From contig OZ244803.1 of assembly GCA_965220045.1 (NCBI GenBank), forward strand, positions 2,356,001-2,420,000: a stretch of DNA of 64,000 bases. The letters are read 5' to 3'. Positions 33,367-42,059 of the stretch are shown in pieces. The position numbers and the translations under genes are program-made. The notes beneath the pieces are model-generated. The model was not told the DNA's origin. It ran no database searches and worked only from the letters and a program-made list of their open reading frames with translations. Within the stretch, counting starts at the first letter, position 1. Every line of letters starts with the position of its first letter. This DNA is from VXOZ01 sp965220045. Its GTDB lineage: Bacteria; Chloroflexota; UBA11872; VXOZ01.

Positions 33367-33629
33367 CGCCGCAGGAACTCTCTATTTCCAGCAAGAAAAT
33401 AGCAATTGGGACGCTGTTAGGCATAGTCTTGCGCGCGGCCAGTTGCCCTTCCCAATTCCCACTCACCCTCTTGGCAACGGCAGAGCCCGGCAACTATACT
33501 TGAAAAACGAAGGGTAGAACGAGCCGCTTCGCGTCTTTGGCCCACACGTAGCAGAGTGCCAGCAAGTAGGCCATTGGCGCACGGAGTAGACCGACAGGAA
33601 ATTCTCCTCGGACGTGAGGAGCAAAAGCT

Positions 33630-34790
33630 ATGAGCGACTTGATCTTTTTGGACCACGCCGCGACCACGCCGGTAGATCCGGCCGTGCTTGACGCCATGCT
33701 GCCCTATCTCACGGAGCAATGGGGCAACCCGTCGGGCATCTACAGCATCGCGCGCCAGGCCAAGCAGGCGTTGGAAGAAGCGCGGGAGGACATTGCCGAT
33801 GTCTTTCTGTGCAGTCCCAACGAGATTGTCTTCACCGGCAGCGGCAGCGAGGGTGCGAATCTGGCCCTGAAAGGCGTGGCGTACGCCCGCCAAGATGAGG
33901 GCCGGCACATCATTACCACCCAAATCGAGCACCACGCGGTGTTGCATACCTGCCACAGACTGGAGAGGGAAGGCTTTGCAGTTTCGTATCTTCCGGTAGA
34001 CCGTTACGGCGTGGTTGACCTGGACGCGTTGCGGGAGACCGTGCGACCCGACACCATCCTGCTCAGCATGATGATCGCCAACAATGAGGTCGGCACCGTG
34101 CAACCGCTGCAAGAAGCGATCGCGGTGGCGCGGGAACTGAAAGAAGACATCGTCGTGCACACCGACGCCGTGCAGGCCGCCGGTTGTATGGAACTGGACG
34201 CAGAAGAGCTCGACCTTGACCTTATGTCAATCGCGGCCCACAAGTTCTACGGTCCGAAGGGCATCGGCGCACTCTATGCACGGCGCGGTACGCCGCTCAT
34301 TCCCCTGGTACAAGGGGGCGGACAGGAACGCAACCGGCGCTCCGGCACGGAAAACGTCCCCTACGCCGTCGGCATGGCGAAGGCGCTCATGCTGTCTCAA
34401 GAGAATCGTGAGGAACGCAACGCGCATTGCCGGGCGCTGCGGGATCGCCTGCTCGGCGGCATCTGTGAGAGTATTGACATAGCGGAGCCCACGGGTCATC
34501 TTACGCAGCGGCTGCCGCACATAGCCAGTGTGACGTTCGCGAATATTGAGGGCGAGAGCGTTCTGCTCAATCTCGACATGCAGGAAGTCTGCGCCTCCGC
34601 CGGTTCCGCTTGCTCCGCCACTTCATTGGAGCCTTCGCACGTGCTGCAGGCGATGGGTGTTCCGGTGCACCGCGCCCGGGGCGCCCTGCGTTTAAGCGTC
34701 GGTCACCGCAATACGCCGGCTGAGATCGAGCACGTGCTGGAACTCTTGCCCGGCATCGTAACGCAGTTACGCGCGATGGCCGTGGTGTGA
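33630..34790 (+). CDS. Cysteine desulfurase (NifS/IscS type)
   Basis: A 386-residue PLP enzyme that takes sulfur from cysteine for Fe-S clusters, thio-tRNAs and, in some forms, selenium handling. Visible: LDHAATTPVDP, GNPSGIYSIARQAK, SGSEGANLALKG, the PLP-Asp in HTDAVQAAG, the Schiff-base Lys in SIAAHKFYGPKGIG, and the active-site Cys loop ASAGSACSATSLEPSHVL (class I/NifS, long loop). It carries RSGTENVPYAVGM. The ABC genes end 263 nt upstream and ribD follows 78 nt downstream. No iscU-like scaffold is adjacent. Confidence 0.93.
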   Translation: MSDLIFLDHAATTPVDPAVLDAMLPYLTEQWGNPSGIYSIARQAKQALEEAREDIADVFLCSPNEIVFTGSGSEGANLALKGVAYARQDEGRHIITTQIEHHAVLHTCHRLEREGFAVSYLPVDRYGVVDLDALRETVRPDTILLSMMIANNEVGTVQPLQEAIAVARELKEDIVVHTDAVQAAGCMELDAEELDLDLMSIAAHKFYGPKGIGALYARRGTPLIPLVQGGGQERNRRSGTENVPYAVGMAKALMLSQENREERNAHCRALRDRLLGGICESIDIAEPTGHLTQRLPHIASVTFANIEGESVLLNLDMQEVCASAGSACSATSLEPSHVLQAMGVPVHRARGALRLSVGHRNTPAEIEHVLELLPGIVTQLRAMAVV

Positions 34791-34868
34791 ATTTGGCCGC
34801 ATCCCCTTCCAAACCGGCAATTTGCACGAGTATTAGATTCAGCCCGACTTTCGGTGCAAGCTAGCCAT

Positions 34869-35972
34869 ATGCCCACCGACTTCATGACACGCGCTCTCGC
34901 GTTGGCAGCGCAGGCACAAGGGCGCACCTCCCCCAACCCCGCGGTCGGCGCCGTTGTCGCGCGGGATGGGGTAATTGTCGGTGAGGGCGCCACACAGCCG
35001 CCCGGCCAAGCACACGCAGAGATCGTGGCACTCAACCAAGCGGGCGATGACGCCCAAGGCGCCGACCTCTACGTAACGCTGGAGCCTTGTGCCTTTCAGG
35101 GACGCACACCGCCTTGCACGGAGGCTATCATTGCCGCGGGCATCCGCCGCGTGCGCATCGGCGTTCTCGACCCCCATCCTCAGGTCAACGGCAAGGGCGT
35201 GGCACGACTCCGCGCAGCCGGTATTCAAGTGAGCACTGGCGTACATGAAGCGCAGGCGCGGCAATGTCACGAGGCCTATCTGTATAGCATCCGTATCGGG
35301 TTGCCGTTCGTTACCCTGAAGATGGCCATGAGCGCCGACGGCAAGGTGGCGACAGGCAAAAGCAATATGCCGTACCTGACCGGCAAAGCGGCACGCACTC
35401 TTGTACACGAATTGCGCGACCGCAGCGACGCTATCGTCGTAGGGGCTGATACCGTCATTGCCGATGACCCGCGCTTGACGACCCGGTTGCCGCGAGACGA
35501 CGTACACCATCCCCGGCGCTTCATCCTCGATAGTCGCGGCAGAACGCCGCTGGATGCCACCGTTTTGCAGCCCGATCTCCCCGGCCGGACCACGGTAGTC
35601 ACCTCGGAATCCGCTCCTGCAGAGCGGCTGCAAGCGCTTCGCGCCCAAGAGGCGGCCGTTTGGTCGCTGCCGGCCAGAGACGGGGGCGTTGACCTGCTCG
35701 CCTTTCTGCAGCAGCTCGGGGCGGAGGGAGTGCGATCAGTGCTCTTGGAAGGAGGCCCCACCCTGGCCGGAGCCTTCCTGAATGCCCATCGTGTGCAGAA
35801 GCTCCTGCTCTTCGTGGCCCCTCTCCTCGTTGGCAGAGACGATTTACCAGCCCTGCTTGCGGGCCGCCACCAACCGGCACTCACGGCAACGCGAGGCTTT
35901 CACTTCTCGTCGGTCAGGCGCATCGGCTCCGACGTGCTTCTCACCGCCTATCTCAATGGTGGTGAGCGCTAG
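34869..35972 (+). CDS. ribD: Bifunctional riboflavin deaminase/reductase RibD
   Basis: A 367-residue enzyme catalysing two steps of riboflavin synthesis: deamination of the pyrimidine ring, then NADPH-dependent side-chain reduction. N-terminal deaminase: HAEIVAL with the PCxxxGRTPPC zinc site (LEPCAFQGRTPPCTEAI). C-terminal reductase from about residue 145: LKMAMSADGKVAT, NMPYLTGKAARTLVHELRDRSDAIVVGADTV, and SVLLEGGPTLAGAFL. No Shine-Dalgarno is seen before either the GTG (34854) or ATG (34869), and no FMN riboswitch lies upstream. It heads the rib cluster. Confidence 0.93.
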   Translation: MPTDFMTRALALAAQAQGRTSPNPAVGAVVARDGVIVGEGATQPPGQAHAEIVALNQAGDDAQGADLYVTLEPCAFQGRTPPCTEAIIAAGIRRVRIGVLDPHPQVNGKGVARLRAAGIQVSTGVHEAQARQCHEAYLYSIRIGLPFVTLKMAMSADGKVATGKSNMPYLTGKAARTLVHELRDRSDAIVVGADTVIADDPRLTTRLPRDDVHHPRRFILDSRGRTPLDATVLQPDLPGRTTVVTSESAPAERLQALRAQEAAVWSLPARDGGVDLLAFLQQLGAEGVRSVLLEGGPTLAGAFLNAHRVQKLLLFVAPLLVGRDDLPALLAGRHQPALTATRGFHFSSVRRIGSDVLLTAYLNGGER

Positions 35973-36036
35973 CGGACTCCGCACTCTGGGGATTCCCACA
36001 GCGCTATAATCAACAGAAAGCAGGTAGGGAGCCACC

Positions 36037-36633
36037 ATGTTCACCGGAATCATCAAAGCGCTGGGCACCGTTACCCACGTCGCGGCAACGGCTGATGGGG
36101 CGCGGCTGGATATCAGAGCGCCGGAGCTGGCTGATACCCTTTGCCTTGGCGAAAGCGTTGCCGTAAACGGTACGTGCCTTACGGTGGCAACACTCACACC
36201 ACCCGCGTTTGCGTTCCAACTTACCCCTGAGACCCTTTCTCGCACCAACCTCGGCGATCTGACCCCAGGTGATCTGGTAAACCTGGAACCTGCATTGCGC
36301 GCGGGCGATAGCCTGGGCGGACACATAGTGCAGGGGCACGTGGACGGCACCGGTACCATCCTCGAGCAGACTGCAGCCGGCGATTCGGTGGTGATGCGCT
36401 TCGCAGCGCCGCCGGAGGTGCTCCGCTATCTTATTGAGAAGGGTTCTATTGCGGTGGATGGCGTCAGTCTTACCGTTTTTGAGGTAAGTGCGCGGTCATT
36501 TGCGGTTTCCCTGGTACAATATACTCAGGAACACACGAACCTTACGCGCAAACCGGTTAGCGCCCGCGTGAACTTGGAAGTGGATCTGTTTGCGAAGTAC
36601 GTTGAGCGCTTACTGCAACTGACTCAGGAATAG
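36037..36633 (+). CDS. ribE: Riboflavin synthase alpha subunit
   Basis: A 198-residue enzyme joining two lumazine molecules to form riboflavin. Two lumazine-binding barrels are visible: MFTGIIKALGTV ... VAVNGTCLTV, and GDSLGGHIVQGHVDGTGTI ... GSIAVDGVSLTV. The repeat of VNGTCLTV and VDGVSLTV is diagnostic. GGTAGGGAG is 5 nt before the ATG. It follows ribD by 64 nt. Confidence 0.95.
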   Translation: MFTGIIKALGTVTHVAATADGARLDIRAPELADTLCLGESVAVNGTCLTVATLTPPAFAFQLTPETLSRTNLGDLTPGDLVNLEPALRAGDSLGGHIVQGHVDGTGTILEQTAAGDSVVMRFAAPPEVLRYLIEKGSIAVDGVSLTVFEVSARSFAVSLVQYTQEHTNLTRKPVSARVNLEVDLFAKYVERLLQLTQE

Positions 36634-36669
36634 CAATGATTTCAGCATCGTGGCGGGAGTGCATGACTG

Positions 36670-36903
36670 ATGGCAGTTTTTGACACCCACAAGGCGTTCG
36701 AGGTCCTAATTGAAGCGGGCTTCACGGAGCGCCAAGCCAAAGCCTTGCTGGAAGTGGGTAGCGAAGGGTATGGCGCGCTGGCAACGAAATCCGATTTGCG
36801 AGAGCTGGAGCTGAGACTAAAGCATGAACTGACGCTACGCATGGGTGGCCTCGTAGCAGCGGGCGTGGCGATCATCGCAATGCTGGAATTGATACCGCGA
36901 TAG
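36670..36903 (+). CDS. Small coiled-coil/membrane protein (DUF1640-like)
   Basis: A 77-residue protein. A helical start (FEVLIEAGFTERQAKALLEV) is followed by a charged coil (LATKSDLRELELRLKHELTLRMG) and one C-terminal membrane helix (GLVAAGVAIIAMLELI). This is the layout of the DUF1640/CCDC90-like small bacterial proteins, which is close to phage-derived and toxin-antitoxin-associated families of unknown role. It interrupts the rib operon between ribE and ribBA, 36 nt after ribE and 161 nt before ribBA. Confidence 0.6.
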   Translation: MAVFDTHKAFEVLIEAGFTERQAKALLEVGSEGYGALATKSDLRELELRLKHELTLRMGGLVAAGVAIIAMLELIPR

Positions 36904-37064
36904 GAATCACAAGGTGAGAGCACTACGCTTGCCCTGATTGCCGTGAGTCTTGACGCCTTAGCGCGACGTGGTGCCCGCATTCAGAATACTTACTAGCGGC
37001 AAAGTGAATTCGACCGCCCTGCAACGACTCAAACACTGGATAAATTAGCAGAGAGGCCATGCGC

Positions 37065-38282
37065 ATGCCACTGGCAACGATCGAAGAGGCCATCGAAGAT
37101 TACCGCCGCGGCAGCTTTGTCATCATCATCGATGACATAGACCGTGAGAATGAAGGCGATCTCTGCATTGCCGCGGAGAAGATTTCGTCCGAAAAGATCA
37201 ACTTCATGGCGAAGTTCGGCCGTGGTCTCATCTGCACGCCTCTCACCGGCCAGCGGTTGGACGAACTGCGCATCCCGCTCATGGTATCGAATAACGACAC
37301 CATGTACGGTACGGCTTTCACCGTTTCGGTGGAGTCGCGGCACGGCGTCGCCAGCGGAATTTCCGCTTCAGATCGCGCCACGACCATCAAAGCCTTGGTG
37401 AACCCCAGTACCACGCCGAACGACCTGATCATGCCCGGGCATACGTTCCCCTTGCGCGCCTGCGATGGGGGCGTCCTCGTCCGCGCCGGCCATACGGAAG
37501 CCAGCATAGACCTCGCCAAGCTCGCCGGTCTGTATCCGGGTGCCGTGGTCTGCGAGATCATGGACGAAGACGGCACGATGATGCGCCTGCCGCAGCTCAA
37601 AGAGTTCGCGCGCAAACACGGAATCAAGATCATTAGCATCGCCGACCTCATCGAATACCGTTACCGCACGGAATCCATAGCGAACTGCGTGGCGCGCAGC
37701 CGGATACCCACTGAGTGCGGAGAATTCACCGCGCTGGCCTACAAGAGCACCGCCGACAGGCAGGAAGGCATTGCGCTTGTCGTCGGCACGATTACGCCGG
37801 AAGAGCCGGTGCTCGTGCGCGTGCACTCGCAGTGCGCCACGGGTGATGCGCTCGGTTCGCTGCGCTGCGATTGCGGCATGCAACTGCGCCTTGCCATGCA
37901 GATGGTGCAGGACGCAGGCACCGGCGTCATTCTCTATCTGAACCAAGAAGGCCGCGGCATCGGGCTCATGAACAAGATGCGGGCCTATGAATTGCAGGAT
38001 GGCGGCCTGGACACCGTGGAAGCGAACCATCGCCTCGGCCTCGGCGCGGACCAACGCAACTACGGCTTTGGCTGCCAGGTGCTCAAGGACCTCGGCGCTT
38101 CCAAGGTGCGGCTGCTCACCAATAGCCCCATCAAGGCGGCGGCGCTCAGCATCTACGGCCTGGAGCTAGTCGAACGGGTGCCCCTGAACGTGCAGCCGAA
38201 CAGCGAGAATTTGCGTTATCTGCAAACGAAACGTGATAGACTGGGGCACGATCTCTCGTTTGCGGCTCACGACCCGGAGTAA
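37065..38282 (+). CDS. ribBA: Bifunctional DHBP synthase / GTP cyclohydrolase II
   Basis: A 405-residue two-domain enzyme feeding both arms of riboflavin synthesis. Residues about 1-200 are 3,4-dihydroxy-2-butanone-4-phosphate synthase (DRENEGDLCIAAE, GASD-like GISASDRATT, PGHTFPLRA, GHTEASIDLA). Residues about 208-405 are GTP cyclohydrolase II with the zinc site HSQCATGDALGSLRCDCG and NQEGRGIGL, KMRAYELQD. AGAGAGG is 8 nt before the ATG at 37065; the ATG at 37059 is only 2 nt from it. The stop overlaps the ribH leader closely (8 nt gap). Confidence 0.95.
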   Translation: MPLATIEEAIEDYRRGSFVIIIDDIDRENEGDLCIAAEKISSEKINFMAKFGRGLICTPLTGQRLDELRIPLMVSNNDTMYGTAFTVSVESRHGVASGISASDRATTIKALVNPSTTPNDLIMPGHTFPLRACDGGVLVRAGHTEASIDLAKLAGLYPGAVVCEIMDEDGTMMRLPQLKEFARKHGIKIISIADLIEYRYRTESIANCVARSRIPTECGEFTALAYKSTADRQEGIALVVGTITPEEPVLVRVHSQCATGDALGSLRCDCGMQLRLAMQMVQDAGTGVILYLNQEGRGIGLMNKMRAYELQDGGLDTVEANHRLGLGADQRNYGFGCQVLKDLGASKVRLLTNSPIKAAALSIYGLELVERVPLNVQPNSENLRYLQTKRDRLGHDLSFAAHDPE

Positions 38283-38290
38283 AGGCACCT

Positions 38291-38755
38291 GTGGCACGGA
38301 CACTCGAAGGCACGCTCGCCGGCGGCAACCACCGCTTTGCCATCGTGGCGGCGCGCTTCAATGAACTCTTCGTCGACCGGCTCGTCGACGGTGCAGTAGA
38401 CGGACTAACCCGCCACGGGGTGTCCGACGACGCCATCGACGTCGTGCGCGTGCCCGGCTCGCTGGAGATCCCCATTGCGGCCCAACGCCTCGCCGCGAAA
38501 GGCTCATATAGCGCCATCATCTGCCTCGGGGTCGTCATCCGCGGCGCTACGGTGCATTTCGAACACGTCGCGGACGGCGCGGCCAGCGGCATCGCCCAGG
38601 TCGCCCTCACCCACTCCATCCCCGTCATCAACGGCCTCATCGCGGCGGAAACCCTGGAACAAGCCATGGAACGCTCCGGCACCAAGCTCGGCAACAAGGG
38701 CTTCGACGCCGCCCTGGCTGCCATCGAGATGGCCAACCTGCTCGCACAGCTCTAG
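38291..38755 (+). CDS. ribH: Lumazine synthase RibH
   Basis: A 154-residue enzyme condensing the RibD product with DHBP to give lumazine, usually as a 60-mer or decamer shell. Motifs: VAARFNELFVDRLVDGA, RVPGSLEIPIAAQRLA, CLGVVIRGATVHFEHVADGAASG, HSIPVINGLIAAETLEQAMERSGTKLGNKG. The start is GTG with AAAGG upstream. It is the last gene of the rib cluster. Confidence 0.95.
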   Translation: MARTLEGTLAGGNHRFAIVAARFNELFVDRLVDGAVDGLTRHGVSDDAIDVVRVPGSLEIPIAAQRLAAKGSYSAIICLGVVIRGATVHFEHVADGAASGIAQVALTHSIPVINGLIAAETLEQAMERSGTKLGNKGFDAALAAIEMANLLAQL

Positions 38756-39065
38756 CGGTCCAGCGGGTTCGCAGTGGCGAATAGGAACAACGGTAGCGTA
38801 GGTTTGCAACCTGCGCGGTCTACCCGCCTTACCGGCAGCGCGTCGCCTACACCTACCCACAATTGCGGTGTTGTCCAACTACGAGCCCCGCCCAGACTAC
38901 CTACCAAGCCCGGCTTTGCCGGGATCGCCTGCGGCGTTCTGTTCTCCGTGCCGGAATGCGGCTGCCGCTCCGGCAGGAGTCGTCTTCTCCCAAATCGCTA
39001 CGCTGTACCCTAAGTTTGCTGTACAGTGGAAATAAGGGAAGCAATACAATTGAGGCAGGCAGGGG
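38756..39065. other. Intergenic region with one R1 repeat
   Basis: Besides the R1 copy at 38792-38816, nothing beyond random short frames is seen. A possible leader for the M50 protease gene begins near 39030. Confidence 0.4.
38792..38816. repeat. R1 dispersed palindrome, copy 3
   Basis: GGTAGCGTAGGTTTGCAACC followed by TGCGC. One arm has T for C. It lies 36 nt after the ribH stop. Confidence 0.75.
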
Positions 39066-40238
39066 ATGAACCAAGGGGCGTTGACGCTCTTTCGGCTGGC
39101 GGGAATCACGGTGCGGCTCCACTATACGTGGTTCCTGGCGTTCATTCTCGTAGCCTGGTCGCTGGGCCGCGGACTCTACCCGTTTGGCTATCCCGGCTGG
39201 TCCGAGCTCAACTTCTGGCTGGCGGGGAGCGCCGCCGCGCTGTTGCTCTTTGCCTCGGTGCTCTTTCACGAGTTTGCCCATTCGTTCATGGCGCTCTCCC
39301 GCGGCCTGAAGGTAGATAGCATCACGCTCTTCATATTCGGCGGGGCGGCTGCGCTCAAGTCGGAGCCAAAGAAGCCGAGCGACGAATTCCTCATTGCCGT
39401 GGTAGGACCCGCCAGCAGCCTGCTCCTCGCCGTCGTCTTCTTCGGCCTGAGCAGCGCCTTACCGGCAGAAATGCCCGCACAGAGACTCGCCTTCTTCTTG
39501 GGCGGCATGAACGCCGTCTTGGCCGTCTTCAACCTGCTGCCCGGTTTTCCGCTGGACGGCGGCAGAGTTTTCCGTGCCATAGTCTGGGCTATCACCGGCA
39601 GCATGCGCAAGGGGACTACCATTGCGTCGCTCGTCGGGCAGGTCTTCGCGTTCGGCTTCATCGCGCTCGGCATCTTCATCGTCTTCAACGGCAGTTTTCT
39701 TGGCGGCGTGTGGCTCGTCTTCATCGGCTGGTTCTTGAATGGCGCCGCGGCGGCTAATCGCCGGAACGTGACTCAAGAGGAGGCGCTCCGTCAAATTCCC
39801 GTGTCGCGCCTCATGCGCGCCAAGCCCGAAGAGGTTCGTCCCGATGAGACGATTGACCGTGTCGTGCTGGCGCTGCTCTTGCACGATGGGCTGCGCGCTC
39901 TGCCGGTGATGCTGGGCGGCCGCGTGATCGGCATCATCTCGGTAGACGACGTGCGGCAGGTGCCGCAGCACGCCTGGTCGCAGCAAACCGTCTTTGCCTC
40001 CATGACCCCATCCCCTCTTGTCACCGTGGCGCCGGACGACTCCATCCTGCATGCCATGGACCTCTTCGAGGAGCACGAGGCACAGCACGTGATTGTAATG
40101 GACCGCACCGACGTGGCGGGCATCCTCAGCCTGCGGGAAGTCGCGCGCTTCCTGCAGCTTTCCCGGGAGCTTGGCGTCAAGGCCACACTCGACCGGCGCC
40201 AGGACGCAAAAGCGCCTTCTGCGCCTCCTTCCGGCTAA
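39066..40238 (+). CDS. Site-2 protease-like M50 metalloprotease with CBS pair
   Basis: A 390-residue intramembrane zinc protease. HEFAH (residues 68-72) supplies the zinc and catalytic residues, and NLLPGFPLDGGR (Asp164) the third ligand. About six membrane helices lie in residues 15-230. Two C-terminal CBS domains follow (residues about 248-370, ADP/ATP-type sensing), the layout of the bacterial SpoIVFB-like group (M50B with CBS). These cut membrane-bound factors, often in stress or development, possibly in response to nucleotide charge. No substrate is identifiable nearby. Confidence 0.92.
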   Translation: MNQGALTLFRLAGITVRLHYTWFLAFILVAWSLGRGLYPFGYPGWSELNFWLAGSAAALLLFASVLFHEFAHSFMALSRGLKVDSITLFIFGGAAALKSEPKKPSDEFLIAVVGPASSLLLAVVFFGLSSALPAEMPAQRLAFFLGGMNAVLAVFNLLPGFPLDGGRVFRAIVWAITGSMRKGTTIASLVGQVFAFGFIALGIFIVFNGSFLGGVWLVFIGWFLNGAAAANRRNVTQEEALRQIPVSRLMRAKPEEVRPDETIDRVVLALLLHDGLRALPVMLGGRVIGIISVDDVRQVPQHAWSQQTVFASMTPSPLVTVAPDDSILHAMDLFEEHEAQHVIVMDRTDVAGILSLREVARFLQLSRELGVKATLDRRQDAKAPSAPPSG

Positions 40239-40514
40239 GCCAGAGACTTTGCGTGGGCATGAGCCGCGCCCTGATACGTCGCCGCCCTTTCCATGCAGTC
40301 CCATTCGGGGAACATCCGGCAGCCAACCTTCCTGTTGGCCTCCCTGGAGCGCAGTCCTCAATTTGCACAACGGCCTACCACTGCTTAGAATGCACGTTAA
40401 CGTGTACGTAAGAAAGCAGTGAGGCGAGCATAGCCGACTCTGAACATGAGCAGTGAGAGCGGTACACGATGAGCGTCAGGCCCAGTCACGGTCCTTTGAG
40501 GGGAGCCTCGTGAA
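40239..40514. other. Intergenic region
   Basis: No supported gene. GAGGGGAG (40498-40505) near its end is the ribosome-binding site of the proposed CTG start of the next gene. A 14-codon frame from ATG 40469 to TGA 40513 overlaps this site and could affect its translation, but is unproven. Confidence 0.35.
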
Positions 40515-41873
40515 CTGAAAAACGAAGAAACGACACGCCAAGAGGAGGGTCCGGGCGCTGACGCTCACTCCGCCGACGCTGGCAATGGCAAACCAGGGCT
40601 GCACTTCATCACACAGACCTTTGACGCGCTAGCGGTCCCCGCCTTCCGCGACATGTGGTTGAGCATGCTCGTCTCGTTTGGCGGTTTGCAGATTGCCTTG
40701 ATTTCCCGTGGGTTTCTGGCGTACGACATCAGCGGGTCCGCCGGCATCCTTGGGCTGGTAGGCTTCGCTACGGGTCTGCCGATGCTCTTCTTCTCGCCCG
40801 TTGCCGGTGTATTGGCCGACCGTGTCGACAAGCGCCAGCTCTTGCTCGGCTCGCAACTCTTCATGCTCGTAGTCGCCGGACTGCTGGCGCTCCTCATCCA
40901 CACGGGCTTGATTGCCATATGGCATCTGATCGTGTTTGGCTTCATGCAGGGGATCGCGTTTTCGCTGGGCATGCCCACGCGTTCCTCGCTGATTCCGGCG
41001 TTGGTGGGACGCGAGCGGCTCGGCAACGCCATCGCGCTCAACAACTCAGGCCGGAACATGATGACAATCGTGGGGCCATCCGTCGCAGGGATTGTCATTG
41101 TCACCCCCTGGCTAGGCATAGCCGGGGCCTTCGATATAGCGGCGTTGTGCTATGGCGCCGCGGCGTTCTTCATTTTGCGGCTACCCAAAGGCATCGACGG
41201 CGGCAGCAAAGCGAAGCCCGGCAGATTCTCTGCGCAGATGTTGGACGGCTTCAAGTACGTGCTAACCGAACGCACGTTGCTGCTGCTCCTAGCGCTGGCC
41301 TTCGTGCCGATTCTGCTTGGCCGGCCCTACCAGACGTTGCTGCCCGTGTTCCAGGCGGACGTCCTCGGCGTCGACGCGCGCTGGCTTGGCTTTCTGAACG
41401 CGGCCTCCGGCACGGGCGGTCTGCTGGGTTCACTGCTGGTCGCCTACCTTGCGGCGAGCCAGCGCGCAAAGTTGCTGCAGACCGTCTTCGGCGGGGCATT
41501 CGGTATCTCGCTCTTGCTCTTCGCCAACACCACTTGGCTTCCCCTGAGCCTCGTGCTGGTTGGGCTGGTCGGTCTTACGGCAAATGCCTACATGTCCCTG
41601 AACAACACACTGGTGATGCTGCAGACCGACCAGGCGTACTACGGCCGGGTGATGAGCATTTACATGATGACGTTTTCGCTCATGATGTTCGCCGGGCTGC
41701 CAATGGGAATCCTGGTTGACCGCTGGAGCGCGCCGCAAGTCGTCAGCATTGCGGGCGGCATAATCCTCGTGTTTATCCTGGCACTCTCCTTCGCGATGCC
41801 TACCCTGCGTCAACAGGAGGAAGGCGGGCCCCAAGCCGCCCCTCCGCCGCGCAGAATGTCGGCTCCGTTGTAG
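40515..41873 (+). CDS. MFS transporter (EntS/TetA-like), CTG start proposed
   Basis: A 12-helix major facilitator protein: motif A VLADRVDKRQLLLGSQL after helix 2, and GMPTRSSLIPALVGRERLGNAIALNNSGRNM between helices 4 and 5, the pattern of enterobactin-exporter/macrolide-efflux relatives. The first ATG (40653) would start within helix 1 (DMWLSMLVSF). The frame upstream is open to a TGA at about 40497 and reads HFITQTFDALAVPAFRDMW, the normal pre-helix segment. A CTG at 40515 follows GAGGGGAG by 9 nt, giving 452 residues, against 406 from the ATG. Substrate unknown. Confidence 0.85.
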   Translation: MKNEETTRQEEGPGADAHSADAGNGKPGLHFITQTFDALAVPAFRDMWLSMLVSFGGLQIALISRGFLAYDISGSAGILGLVGFATGLPMLFFSPVAGVLADRVDKRQLLLGSQLFMLVVAGLLALLIHTGLIAIWHLIVFGFMQGIAFSLGMPTRSSLIPALVGRERLGNAIALNNSGRNMMTIVGPSVAGIVIVTPWLGIAGAFDIAALCYGAAAFFILRLPKGIDGGSKAKPGRFSAQMLDGFKYVLTERTLLLLLALAFVPILLGRPYQTLLPVFQADVLGVDARWLGFLNAASGTGGLLGSLLVAYLAASQRAKLLQTVFGGAFGISLLLFANTTWLPLSLVLVGLVGLTANAYMSLNNTLVMLQTDQAYYGRVMSIYMMTFSLMMFAGLPMGILVDRWSAPQVVSIAGGIILVFILALSFAMPTLRQQEEGGPQAAPPPRRMSAPL

Positions 41874-42059
41874 GCCAAGCGCCTGTGACAATGTGGAGAC
41901 AAGATGCCTGCCTACCAAGAGGAAGCACGCCAGGTCGAGTACAATTGTGCTGACAACGTAGACTCGCGTACGGACCGCAGACTAGCTGCGCGCAAGCAGA
42001 TCCAAGCAGGCCGTGTTGAGGTAGGTTTCCGATAGTAGAAACAAAGGTGGAGTAATCCC

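Noticed and set aside
34600..34868. FMN riboswitch upstream of ribD
   Set aside because: No conserved FMN aptamer core segments are visible in the short gap between the desulfurase and ribD.
34839..35648. 269-residue antisense ORF over ribD
   Set aside because: Shadow of a firmly assigned gene in a high-G+C sequence; lacks its own ribosome-binding site and recognisable motifs.
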